From: an uncultured Dorea sp. | Lineage (GTDB): Bacteria > Bacillota > Clostridia > Lachnospirales > Lachnospiraceae | Length of the DNA stretch: 19,718 nt | Direction of reading: 5' to 3' | NCBI GenBank assembly: GCA_934295165.1 | Contig: CAKRAT010000040.1 | Coordinates: forward strand, 1-19,718 | Shown: piece by piece, positions 1 through 7,478 of the stretch | How the letters are laid out: each line of letters opens with the position of its first letter | How positions within the stretch are numbered: position 1 is the first letter of the stretch | Position numbers and translations under genes: made by a program | The notes under the pieces: generated by a model | What the model was told of the DNA's origin: nothing | The model's input: the letters and a program-made list of their open reading frames with translations, nothing else | The model's database searches: none

Positions 1-321
1 AAGTGGAATGAGGAAACGAGCCGGCCATGTCTTGTCAATTCCAAGAGTACTCTTTGTATCGATGTGCTCCATCAGAATCCCAATCTGGTCGTCCATGTCG
101 CTGAACCATACTTCTTCGAATCCTGTATTTGATACATAATACAGATAGTTCAGGAATAATGTATGTTTTCCACTTGTTCTAAGTAACAGGGCATATAATC
201 TTTCCCCAGGATTTACCATGATTCCTGTTAAAAAGCGGATGCTCAGTGGATCAGATACCAGTAACTGATCAATTCCTTTCTCTTTCATTTTTTCCAATAC
301 GCGGCTAATTCTTTCGTCCAT
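1..321 (-). CDS. M24-family Xaa-Pro aminopeptidase/dipeptidase, N-terminal part (truncated by window edge)
   Basis: The minus strand reads 107 codons without a stop from ATG at 319-321 to the window edge. An AGGAAGGAGC ribosome site lies a few bases upstream. The protein starts MDERISRVLEKMKEKGIDQL and contains the segments VSDPLSIRFLTG and NPGERLYALLL, then GIDKTWPARFLIPL. This is the pattern of the creatinase/prolidase N-terminal domain that precedes the M24 pita-bread metallopeptidase domain. Family members are cytosolic and remove residues next to proline. The catalytic domain lies outside the window, so aminopeptidase P cannot be separated from prolidase. It is transcribed away from the symporter remnant at 657. 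Confidence 0.8.
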   Translation of the reverse strand, partial: MDERISRVLEKMKEKGIDQLLVSDPLSIRFLTGIMVNPGERLYALLLRTSGKHTLFLNYLYYVSNTGFEEVWFSDMDDQIGILMEHIDTKSTLGIDKTWPARFLIPL

Positions 322-481
322 TGTTAAAATGCTCCTTCCTGTGCGTTTTGATAAAAATCCTATCTAGAATAATAACACAATTTGGATAAAATAACCAGAA
401 ATTTGATGAATTTAAACGATTAATTTTTGAAATGTTCTGACAACAATTTCTAATAGTTTTCATATTGACTTTAGTGGTGTG

Positions 482-500
482 ATTATCTATTGAAGATAAT
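482..500. promoter_or_regulatory. Inverted repeat, possible operator
   Basis: ATTATCT (482-488) and AGATAAT (494-500) form a perfect 7-bp inverted repeat with a 5-base centre. It lies in the AT-rich gap between the divergent peptidase gene and the symporter remnant. A TTGACT hexamer sits at 465-470, but its spacing to a good -10 is poor. It may be an operator for either gene. This is a pattern call only. Confidence 0.35.
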
Positions 501-504
501 GAAT

Positions 505-537
505 GGGCATTACACAGTACAGTAACGCCCTTTTTTT
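505..537 (+). terminator. Rho-independent terminator or attenuator ahead of the symporter remnant
   Basis: GGGCATTAC and GTAACGCCC pair with one A-C mismatch around an 8-base loop, followed directly by seven T. It lies 120 bases upstream of the symporter start, so it would either attenuate that gene's leader or end a short upstream transcript. The rest of the 322-656 gap is AT-rich and shows nothing else I can support. Confidence 0.5.
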
Positions 538-656
538 ATTGCTATGCATTCGTAAGGAGCATGTTGATAGCAAGGCTTGTAAATACGAAGGTATAAGTAT
601 AAGAGTAATTTTTGAGAATGCTCTTGTAAAAAGAGAGAGGAAGAGGGTAGGAAACT

Positions 657-1599
657 ATGAAAGAAAAGAAAAAATTATCACTGGCTGCACAGATATTCAT
701 TGCACTGGTTTTGGCGGTCATTGCAGGGTTACTGATGCAGAAATACGCAGATTTTGCGGAAACTTATATCAAACCATTTGGAACGATCTTTCTGAATTTA
801 CTGAAATTCATTGTTGTTCCAATCGTACTGTTTTCGATTATGTGTGGAATCATCTCGATGAAAGATATTAAAAAGGTCGGCTCGATCGGTGTGAAAACAG
901 TTGTTGTATTATATGTGCACGACAGCATTTGCCATTACATTCGGTCTTCTGGGGGCAGATGTATTCGCAAAGGAGTAGCTGAATGATCGTAAAAGTAATT
1001 ATTACATTCGGTCTTCTGGGGGCAGATGTATTCAAAGGTGTATTTCCGAAGATTGCAACAACGGACCTTTCTTATCAGGCCGATCAGACGATATCTCTGA
1101 TGGATACGATCGTAAATATCTTTTCGTCAAACTTTGTATCACCGATGGTGGAGGCAAATATGCTCCAGGTGATCGTGACGGCACTGATCCTTGGATTCGG
1201 AATTATTCTTCTGGAAGAAGGTGAAAGAAATACCAGACTTGTAACAGCTTGTAATGATCTGAACGATGTATTTATGAAATGTATGGAGATGATCCTGAAG
1301 TTATCACCGATCGGTGTATTCTGTCTGCTGAGTCCGGTAAAATTCTTCAAAGGAATGCTTCCGGCAATCATGTTCGCATTCTCAAGTTCTTCATCTGTCG
1401 GAACACTTCCGATTAATATGGAATGCGTAGAAAAAATGGGAGCATCTAAAGAAGTATCGTCTTTCGTACTTCCGCTGGGAGCTACGATCAACATGGACGT
1501 ACGGTGGTTAATATTACCGATGATGCATCTTGCTGTATCATTGTTTCGAATATGGAACAGAAGAAAGATGCGAAGAGGGAGATTGCACGTGGGTTGTAA
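657..1599 (+). pseudogene. Dicarboxylate/amino-acid:cation symporter (DAACS/GltP family), degraded
   Basis: Intact relatives of about 400 residues import dicarboxylates or amino acids with Na+ or H+. The first 80-odd codons (MKEKKKLSLAAQIFIALVLA, FLNLLKFIVVPIVLFSI) are normal, behind a GGGTAGG ribosome site. There are four lesions. A +1 frameshift lies near 906. A 33-bp segment at 934-966 is repeated at 1001-1033 with 34 bp between, bringing an in-frame stop. Roughly 40 codons are missing between LSPV and KFFKGMLP (near 1339). A large deletion after GATINMD (near 1498) joins straight to the C-terminal TVVNITDDASCCIIVSNMEQ, in another frame, ending at TAA 1597-1599. The SSSSVGTLP hairpin motif survives. 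It cannot make a working transporter. Confidence 0.85.
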
Positions 1600-1632
1600 T
1601 TTTCATGCATTATAGGGTGGCTTACCCTGGGC

Positions 1633-1844
1633 CTGAATAAAAGTATAGGAGTGCTTTCTGCGCTGATTCGGTCATGGAGTAACTCTAGAGCAACAAAATT
1701 GTCCTAAAAGTAGCCTTGGAAAAATCAAAACTCGACATTCGTCTCAGACAGTGATTTTTCCAAGGCTAACGGCCAATTTTATTACTCAAAAGTTACTAAC
1801 CATGGCCTCATATGCACAGAAAGCACTCCTATACTTTTATTCAG
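1633..1844. repeat. 212-bp foldback element (long inverted repeat)
   Basis: The outermost 28 bp at 1633-1660 and 1817-1844 are perfect inverted copies (starting CTGAATAAAAGTATAGGAGT). The innermost 16 bp, AGCCTTGGAAAAATCA at 1712-1727, pair exactly with TGATTTTTCCAAGGCT at 1752-1767 around a 24-base loop. The arms between also match imperfectly (GGTCATGG/CCATGGCC, AGTAACT/AGTTACT, AAAATTG/CAATTTT). I see no transposase and no clear target-site duplication. It could be a miniature inverted-repeat element or a long structured RNA. It sits just after the decayed symporter, within a stretch (1600-2410) with no protein gene. Confidence 0.75.
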
Positions 1845-1910
1845 TTAGGTGTTCGCATGCCGTGATGATGAAATTACGGGGGCGTAAGGGGATGTACCTG
1901 ATAATTTGTA

Positions 1911-1997
1911 AAAAAAGGACTGCAATGTTTGGGAGGAGTGCAGTCCTGAGGAAAAAAGTTATGAAAAAGATTTAAAATGTTCTGTTCTCTTGAACAA
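1911..1997 (-). ncRNA. Putative csRNA-like small RNA, copy A
   Basis: Read on the minus strand, about 87 nt follow a TATACT -10 box. In order: a short 5' hairpin (TGTTC/GAACA, plus-strand 1983-1996); a U-rich linker antisense to GAGGAAAAAAGTTATGAAAA; and a terminator hairpin with 8 perfect pairs (GGACTGCA 1917-1924 with TGCAGTCC 1939-1946), a CUCCUCCC-bearing loop and then seven U. Copies B and C keep the same plan. By analogy with streptococcal csRNAs it would mask ribosome-binding sites and start codons of target mRNAs. The start site is estimated from the -10 box. No experimental evidence is available. Confidence 0.65.
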
Positions 1998-2002
1998 TTA
2001 CA

Positions 2003-2039
2003 AGTATAGAGGGAATTTGTGACGGAAATGTGATGGAAA
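2003..2039 (-). promoter_or_regulatory. Promoter of small RNA copy A with 11-bp direct repeats
   Basis: The minus-strand -10 box TATACT is at 2008-2003. Nine bases further upstream lie two tandem 11-mers (plus strand TGTGACGGAAA 2018-2028 and TGTGATGGAAA 2029-2039) that overlay the -35 position, where no good -35 hexamer exists. An 11-bp period over -35 is typical of sites for OmpR/PhoB-type response regulators. The regulator itself is not in the window. Confidence 0.55.
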
Positions 2040-2096
2040 TGGGGAGAAATTGTTAAATTGTAAATGTTGGTAAATGTGAAAAGAGAAAAATGCATT

Positions 2097-2182
2097 AAAA
2101 AAGGACTGCAATGTTTGGGAGGAGTGCAGTCCTGAGGAAAAAAGTTATGAAAAAGATTTAAAGTGTTTGTTCTCTTGAACAA
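2097..2182 (-). ncRNA. Putative csRNA-like small RNA, copy B
   Basis: This is the second tandem copy, 186 bp from copy A. The 5' hairpin is TTGTTC/GAACAA (2167-2182). The linker is the reverse complement of a model start region (plus-strand GAGG at 2134-2137, ATG at 2147-2149, then AAAAAG). The terminator stem is GGACTGCA 2103-2110 with TGCAGTCC 2125-2132, followed by six U. The hairpins, antisense linker and CUCCUCCC loop are kept while the promoter-distal spacers differ between copies, which argues for RNA function. Copies A and B also lie downstream of the tracrRNA on the same strand and could stop its read-through. Confidence 0.65.
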
Positions 2183-2187
2183 TTACA

Positions 2188-2224
2188 AGTATAGAAGTGA
2201 AATGTGATGAAAGTGTGATGGAAA
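2188..2224 (-). promoter_or_regulatory. Promoter of small RNA copy B with 11-bp direct repeats
   Basis: The minus-strand TATACT is at 2193-2188. Tandem 11-mers TGTGATGAAAG (2203-2213) and TGTGATGGAAA (2214-2224) start nine bases upstream of it, the same spacing as in copies A and C. GGGGAGAAATTGTTAA just beyond is also conserved and could be an UP-like or accessory site. Confidence 0.55.
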
Positions 2225-2410
2225 AGGGGAGAAATTGTTAATAATTTGAGATGGGGAAAAGAACGGCAGAAAAATCTAAAAAATAATTATAATATATAAG
2301 GTGAGGAGATTATACCCCAACTATTATATTAAAATAAAAAAGAAATAATAAAATTATTGAAAAAGTGATAAAAATAACTTGGATAGTTAGTAAAGACGAT
2401 ATATACTATA

Positions 2411-2439
2411 AATAAAAGAGCCTGTATTACTACAGGCTC
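2411..2439 (-). terminator. tracrRNA intrinsic terminator
   Basis: A 9-bp perfect stem, GAGCCTGTA (2418-2426) with TACAGGCTC (2431-2439), has a 4-base loop and is followed on the minus strand by TTTTATT. It forms the last hairpin of the tracrRNA. The adjoining stretch 2241-2410 is very AT-rich and holds no feature I can support. Confidence 0.9.
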
Positions 2440-2527
2440 ATCCACACACTGTGGGTCACATCAAGTGACGATTTGAATTAAATTCTTATTTGAACTTATG
2501 ATGTAAATTTAGTATGGTACTAAACTT
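2411..2527 (-). ncRNA. tracrRNA of the type II-A system
   Basis: The plus strand at about 2490-2520 resembles the array repeat (ATGATGTAAA, then AGTATGGTAC), so the minus strand carries the anti-repeat. The predicted duplex has a lower stem GUUUGA:UCAAAU and a bulge GA opposite AAGU, the same layout as in S. pyogenes. It continues with a 10-bp upper stem AUGAUGUAAA:UUUACAUCAU, a small internal loop, then GUAUGGUAC:GUACCAUAC. Downstream come a nexus hairpin GAATTTAATTC (2475-2485), hairpin GTCAC/GTGAC (2455-2469), hairpin CCACA/TGTGG (2442-2454) and a terminator, GAGCCTGTA/TACAGGCTC (2418-2439) plus U-run. It guides crRNA maturation by RNase III and Cas9 loading. Transcription is divergent from cas9. 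Confidence 0.93.
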
Positions 2528-2533
2528 ATTTTT

Positions 2534-2562
2534 AGTATAAATCAGTAATAAGAAAATGTCAA
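2534..2562 (-). promoter_or_regulatory. tracrRNA promoter, embedded in the cas9 5' leader
   Basis: On the minus strand TTGACA (2562-2557), a 17-base spacer and TATACT (2539-2534) form a near-consensus sigma-A promoter. It would start RNA near 2527, just at the anti-repeat. The same bases overlap a plus-strand TATAAA (2536-2541) that could be the cas9 -10, though it lacks a convincing -35. So tracrRNA and cas9 transcription may share or compete for this 30-bp region. Confidence 0.88.
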
Positions 2563-2582
2563 CAAAATAGGAGGAAAATTTT

Positions 2583-5500
2583 ATGGGACAGGAGTACTAT
2601 TTAGGACTGGATATGGGAACTGGATCTGTAGGATGGGCTGTTACGGATCCGGAATATCATGTTCTACGCAAACATGGAAAAGCACTATGGGGAGTCCGCT
2701 TATTTGAAAGTGCATCGACAGCAGAAGAACGAAGAATGTTCCGAACATCAAGAAGAAGACTAGATCGAAGAAACTGGAGAATTGAAATTTTACAGGAAAT
2801 CTTTGCGGAGAAAATAAGTAAAATAGACCCGGGATTTTTCCTGCGAATGAAGGAAAGCAAATATTATCCGGAAGATAAACGAGATGTCAACGGAAATTGT
2901 CCGGAACTGCCATACGCATTATTTGTTGATAACGATTTTACGGACAAAGATTACCATAAAAAATTCCCAACAATTTATCATCTGAGGAAAATGCTGATGA
3001 ACACAGAAGAAACACCAGATATCCGTCTGGTATATCTGGCAATCCATCATATGTTGAAGCATAGGGGACATTTCTTGTTATCCGGTGATATTAGTGAAAT
3101 TAAAGAGTTCGGAACGACATTTTCAAAATTGCTGGAGAATATCAAAAATGAGGAATTAGATTGGAATCTTGAACTGGGAGCGGAAGAATATGCTGCTGTA
3201 GAAAGTGTTTTAAAGGATAACATGTTAAACCGTTCCACAAAGAAAACGAGATTAATAAAAGCGTTAAAAGCAAAATCAACATGTGAAAAGGCCATACTGA
3301 ATTTACTGGCTGGTGGAACGGTAAAATTAAGTGATATATTCGGCCTTGAAGAATTGAATGAAACAGAAAGACCGAAGATTTCCTTTGCTGATAATGGATA
3401 CGATGATTATATCGGAGAAGTTGAAAATGAATTGGGAGAACAATTCTATATTATAGAGACGGCAAAAGCAGTGTATGATTGGGCGGTATTAGTTGAAATA
3501 CTGGGAGAATACACGTCAATTTCAGAAGCAAAAGTAGCAACATATGAAAAACATAAATCGGATTTACGATTTTTGAAAAAGATAGTGCGGAAATATCTGA
3601 CGAAAGAGGAATATAAAGATATTTTTGTAAATACAAGTGATAAACTAAAAAATTACTCTGCATATATAGGGATGACGAAAATAAATGGAAAAAAAGTTAA
3701 TTTGCAGAGCAAACGGTGCAGTAAAGAAGAATTCTATGATTTTATTAAGAAAGGCATACTTAAAAAGATAGAAGGACAACCCGAATATGAATATTTGAAA
3801 GAAGAGATAGAAAGAGAAACATTTCTACCAAAACAGGTGAACAGTGATAATGGTGTAATACCGTATCAGATTCATTTGTATGAGTTGAAAAAGATATTAG
3901 GAAATTTACGAGATAAAATGGACCTCATAAAGGAGAATGAAGATAAACTGATTCAATTATTTGAATTCCGAATTCCGTATTATATTGGTCCTTTGAATAA
4001 GATAGATGACGGAAAAGATGGTAAATTCACATGGGCTGTAAGGAAAAGTGATGAAAAGATATATCCATGGAATTTTGAAAATGTAATTGATGTAGAAGCA
4101 AGTGCAGAAAAATTCATTCGGAGAATGACAAACAAGTGTACATATCTGATAGGTGAAGATGTATTGCCGAAGGATTCATTACTTTACAGTAAATATATGG
4201 TTTTAAATGAGTTAAATAATGTAAAACTGGATGGAGAAAAATTATCTGTAGAATTAAAACAACGGTTGTATACAGAGGTATTTTGTAAGTATCGGAAAGT
4301 AACTGTAAAGAAGGTAAAAAATTATTTAAAATGTGAAGGTCTCATATCCGGCAATGTTGAAATAACTGGAATTGATGGTGATTTTAAGGCCTCATTAACG
4401 GCATATCATGATTTTAAAGAAATCCTGACAGGAACAGAACTGACTAAAAGGGATAAGGAAAATATTATTACGAATATAGTACTGTTTGGAGACGATAAAA
4501 AGTTGTTGAAAAAGAGAATGAATCGGTTATATCCTCAGATTACCCCAAATCAGTTGAAGAAAATATGTGCGTTATCGTATAAAGGATGGGGAAGATTTTC
4601 TAAAAAGTTTTTAGAAGAAATAACAGCACCAGATCCGGAAACAGGAGAAGTATGGAATATTATTACGGCATTGTGGGAATCGAATAATAACCTGATGCAA
4701 TTATTAAGTAATGAATATCAGTTTATGGAAGAAGTCGAAACGTACAACATGGGAAAACAGACAAAAACATTGTCGTACGAAACAGTAGAGAAAATGTATG
4801 TTTCTCCGTCTGTGAAAAGGCAGATATGGCAGACGCTGAAAATCGTAAAAGAACTAGAAAAAGTAATGAAAGAAAGTCCGAAACGTGTATTTATTGAGAT
4901 GGCAAGAGAAAAGCAGGAAAGTAAGAGAACTGAATCTCGTAAAAAACAATTGATGGATTTGTATAAGGCTTGTAAAAATGAAGAAAAAGATTGGGTAAAG
5001 GAACTGGGAGAGCAGGAAGAACAAAAATTACGAAGCGATAAATTGTATCTGTATTACACACAAAAAGGACGGTGTATGTATTCCGGAGAGGTAATAGAAC
5101 TGGAAGATTTATGGGATAATACAAAATACGATATTGATCATATATACCCACAATCTAAAACGATGGATGACAGTCTTAAAAATCGTGTATTGGTAAAAAA
5201 GGAATATAATTCAATAAAATCAGATACATATCCATTAAATGAAAAGATACGACATGAGAGAAAAGGTTTTTGGAAGTCATTATTAGATGGGGATTTTATA
5301 AGTAAAGAAAAGTACGAACGCTTAATAAGAAATACAGAATTGACACCAGAAGAATTAGCAGGATTTATTGAAAGACAGATTGTTGAAACAAGACAGAGTA
5401 CAAAGGCCGTAGCGGAAATATTAAAACAAGTTTTCCCAGATAGTGAGACTGTATATGTGAAAGCCGGTACAGTTTCGAGATTTAGGCAGGATTTTGATTT

Positions 5501-6605
5501 AATAAAAGTCCGTGAAGTGAATGATTTACATCACGCAAAGGATGCATATTTAAATATCGTAGTTGGTAATAGTTATTACGTGAAGTTTACTAAAAATGCT
5601 TCATGGTTTATAAAAGAAAATCCTGGTCGTACTTATAACTTAAAAAAGATGTTTACATCAGATTGGAATATTGAACGAAATGGAGAAGTTGCTTGGAAAG
5701 GTGGGAAAAATGGAACAATTGTAACGGTAAAACAAATAATGAGCAAAAATAATATATTGGTAACAAGACAGGTGCATGAAGCAAAAGGTGGGTTGTTTGA
5801 TCAGCAGATTATGAAAAAAGGAAAAGGCCAGATCGCTATAAAAGAAAGCGATGAACGTCTTGCGTCAATAGAAAAGTATGGAGGCTATAATAAAGCTGCC
5901 GGGGCATATTTTATGCTGGTAGAATCTAAAGATAAAAAAGGAAAAACAATTCGAACGGTAGAATTTATTCCGTTATATTTAAAGAATAAAATTGAGTCGG
6001 ATGAATCAATAGCACTGAACTATTTAGAAAAAGACAGAGGTTTGAAAGAACCAAAGATATTATTGAAAAAAAATAAGATTGATACACTATTTGATGTGGA
6101 TGGATTCAAAATGTGGTTGTCTGGAAGAACAGGGGACAGACTACTATTCAAAGGTGCAAATCAATTAATTTTGGATGAGAAAAGAATTGCAACAATGAAA
6201 AAAATTGTAAAGTTTATTCAAAGGAGACAAGAAAATAGAGAATGGAAATTATCTGATAAAGATGGAATTGATAACGAAGTACTTATGGAAATATATAATA
6301 CTTTTGTAGATAAGTTAGAAAACACAGTGTATAGAATACGATTATCCGAACAGGCAAAAACGCTTATAGATAAACAAAAAGAATTTGAAAAGTTATCACT
6401 AGAGGATAAAAGTAGTAGTTTGTTTGAAATTTTACATATTTTTCAATGTCAAAGTAGCGCAGCCAATTTAAAAATGATAGGCGGACCTGGAAAAGCAGGA
6501 ATATTAGTTATGAATAATAATATAACCAAGTGTAACAGAATTTCTATCATAAATCAGTCTCCAACAGGAATTTTTGAAAATGAGATTGATTTGTTAAAGA
6601 TATGA
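2583..6605 (+). CDS. cas9: CRISPR-associated endonuclease Cas9, subtype II-A
   Basis: This 1340-residue RNA-guided DNA nuclease has an AGGAGG ribosome site nine bases before ATG. Domains in order: RuvC-I with D10 (LGLDMGTGSVGWAV); arginine-rich bridge helix at about 46-80 (RTSRRRLDRRNWR); a long REC lobe to about 710; RuvC-II with E772 (VFIEMARE); HNH with D852, H853, N867 and N876 (DIDHIYPQ, KNRVLV); RuvC-III with H983/H984 and D987 (LHHAKDAYLN); and a C-terminal PAM-interacting domain ending NQSPTGIFENEIDLLKI. The catalytic numbering nearly equals that of SpCas9 and no catalytic residue is missing. By eye the PAM-contact arginines of SpCas9 (R1333, R1335) are not conserved, so a PAM other than NGG is likely. 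The stop overlaps cas1 (ATGA). Base composition is more AT-rich than in the flanking metabolic genes. Confidence 0.98.
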   Translation: MGQEYYLGLDMGTGSVGWAVTDPEYHVLRKHGKALWGVRLFESASTAEERRMFRTSRRRLDRRNWRIEILQEIFAEKISKIDPGFFLRMKESKYYPEDKRDVNGNCPELPYALFVDNDFTDKDYHKKFPTIYHLRKMLMNTEETPDIRLVYLAIHHMLKHRGHFLLSGDISEIKEFGTTFSKLLENIKNEELDWNLELGAEEYAAVESVLKDNMLNRSTKKTRLIKALKAKSTCEKAILNLLAGGTVKLSDIFGLEELNETERPKISFADNGYDDYIGEVENELGEQFYIIETAKAVYDWAVLVEILGEYTSISEAKVATYEKHKSDLRFLKKIVRKYLTKEEYKDIFVNTSDKLKNYSAYIGMTKINGKKVNLQSKRCSKEEFYDFIKKGILKKIEGQPEYEYLKEEIERETFLPKQVNSDNGVIPYQIHLYELKKILGNLRDKMDLIKENEDKLIQLFEFRIPYYIGPLNKIDDGKDGKFTWAVRKSDEKIYPWNFENVIDVEASAEKFIRRMTNKCTYLIGEDVLPKDSLLYSKYMVLNELNNVKLDGEKLSVELKQRLYTEVFCKYRKVTVKKVKNYLKCEGLISGNVEITGIDGDFKASLTAYHDFKEILTGTELTKRDKENIITNIVLFGDDKKLLKKRMNRLYPQITPNQLKKICALSYKGWGRFSKKFLEEITAPDPETGEVWNIITALWESNNNLMQLLSNEYQFMEEVETYNMGKQTKTLSYETVEKMYVSPSVKRQIWQTLKIVKELEKVMKESPKRVFIEMAREKQESKRTESRKKQLMDLYKACKNEEKDWVKELGEQEEQKLRSDKLYLYYTQKGRCMYSGEVIELEDLWDNTKYDIDHIYPQSKTMDDSLKNRVLVKKEYNSIKSDTYPLNEKIRHERKGFWKSLLDGDFISKEKYERLIRNTELTPEELAGFIERQIVETRQSTKAVAEILKQVFPDSETVYVKAGTVSRFRQDFDLIKVREVNDLHHAKDAYLNIVVGNSYYVKFTKNASWFIKENPGRTYNLKKMFTSDWNIERNGEVAWKGGKNGTIVTVKQIMSKNNILVTRQVHEAKGGLFDQQIMKKGKGQIAIKESDERLASIEKYGGYNKAAGAYFMLVESKDKKGKTIRTVEFIPLYLKNKIESDESIALNYLEKDRGLKEPKILLKKNKIDTLFDVDGFKMWLSGRTGDRLLFKGANQLILDEKRIATMKKIVKFIQRRQENREWKLSDKDGIDNEVLMEIYNTFVDKLENTVYRIRLSEQAKTLIDKQKEFEKLSLEDKSSSLFEILHIFQCQSSAANLKMIGGPGKAGILVMNNNITKCNRISIINQSPTGIFENEIDLLKI

Positions 6606-7474
6606 GCTGGCGTATAGTTGTCATTTCTAAACGAGCAAAACTGGATTTGCAATTGGGTTATATGGTTGTGCGAAGTGAAGAAGTAACAAAAATAGTTTTA
6701 AGTGAGATATCCACGGTATTAATTGAATCTACAGCAGTTTCGATGACAACGAGTTTAATTGCTGAATTAGCGAAAAGAAAAATTAAAGTGATATTTTGTG
6801 ATGAAAAGAAGAATCCGTCATGTGAACTGGTCAATTATTATGGAAGTCATGATACGAGTAATAAAGTCAGGAAACAGATTGCATGGAAGCAGAATACGAA
6901 AGAAGCGGTGTGGACTGAAATTGTTACAGAAAAAATAAGGAAGCAAAAAGAACTATTGGAATTATTAGGAAAGGAAGAATCGGCACTACTTGATGGTTAC
7001 TTAAAAGAAATTGAATGGAATGATAATACGAACAGGGAAGGACATGCGGCAAAAGTATATTTTAATGCAATGTTTGGATTAGATTTTACGCGTACAGAAG
7101 ACAACTATATTAATGCAGCTTTGAATTATGGTTATTCCATTATTTTGTCTACATTTACACGTGAAGTCGTATCAAATGGGTATATTACACAACTGGGAAT
7201 TTTTCATGATAATATGTTCAATCAGTTTAATCTTGCGTCTGATTTGATGGAACCATTCAGGGTTCTGGTTGATCAGGAAGTATATAATATGAGACTTGAA
7301 CAGTTCGAGCATGAAGAAAAGATGCTGTTAGTAAATATATTGAATAAAGAAATTCAGATTGATGGAAGAATTCAATATGTGAATAATGCAATAAAGATTT
7401 ATTGTAAGAGTATATTTGATGCGTTGAATGAAGATGATAGTGCGTTGATTCGATTTTATAAGATTGAGCTATAG
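6602..7474 (+). CDS. cas1: Cas1 integrase, type II-A
   Basis: At 290 residues this is the usual size for II-A Cas1. With Cas2 it forms the complex that inserts new spacers at the leader end of the array. The active-site residues fall at E146 (REGHAAK), H202 (GIFHDNMF) and E217 (LMEPFRVLVD), matching the family's Glu-His-Glu metal site. The start ATG overlaps the cas9 stop by four bases, so translation is probably coupled. Its 3' end is followed within a few bases by cas2, as in a cas9-cas1-cas2-csn2 operon. Confidence 0.97.
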   Translation: MSWRIVVISKRAKLDLQLGYMVVRSEEVTKIVLSEISTVLIESTAVSMTTSLIAELAKRKIKVIFCDEKKNPSCELVNYYGSHDTSNKVRKQIAWKQNTKEAVWTEIVTEKIRKQKELLELLGKEESALLDGYLKEIEWNDNTNREGHAAKVYFNAMFGLDFTRTEDNYINAALNYGYSIILSTFTREVVSNGYITQLGIFHDNMFNQFNLASDLMEPFRVLVDQEVYNMRLEQFEHEEKMLLVNILNKEIQIDGRIQYVNNAIKIYCKSIFDALNEDDSALIRFYKIEL

Positions 7475-7478
7475 ATTT

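Noticed and set aside
1084..1494. 136-codon minus-strand frame opposite the symporter remnant
   Set aside because: It is the shadow of the old symporter coding frame; no ribosome site or family resemblance.
1984..1995. GTTC-N4-GAAC as a LexA-type SOS box
   Set aside because: The half-sites are in the opposite order (LexA is GAAC-N4-GTTC), and the element falls inside the predicted RNA 5' hairpin.
2134..2161. Plus-strand mini-gene with a ribosome site and ATG AAA AAG ATT TAA in each repeat copy
   Set aside because: Four codons only, and no plus-strand promoter fits. The minus-strand reading has promoter, hairpins and terminator, so this is better explained as the complement of an anti-start RNA segment.
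2527..2700. Long-form tracrRNA acting as a natural single guide against the cas promoter, as in S. pyogenes
   Set aside because: I found no second minus-strand promoter nor a repeat-like segment upstream of the anti-repeat that could fold onto it.
7464..7478. TTG start for cas2
   Set aside because: It adds MSYRF before the canonical MRVLVFFDLP start and overlaps cas1 without a better ribosome site.
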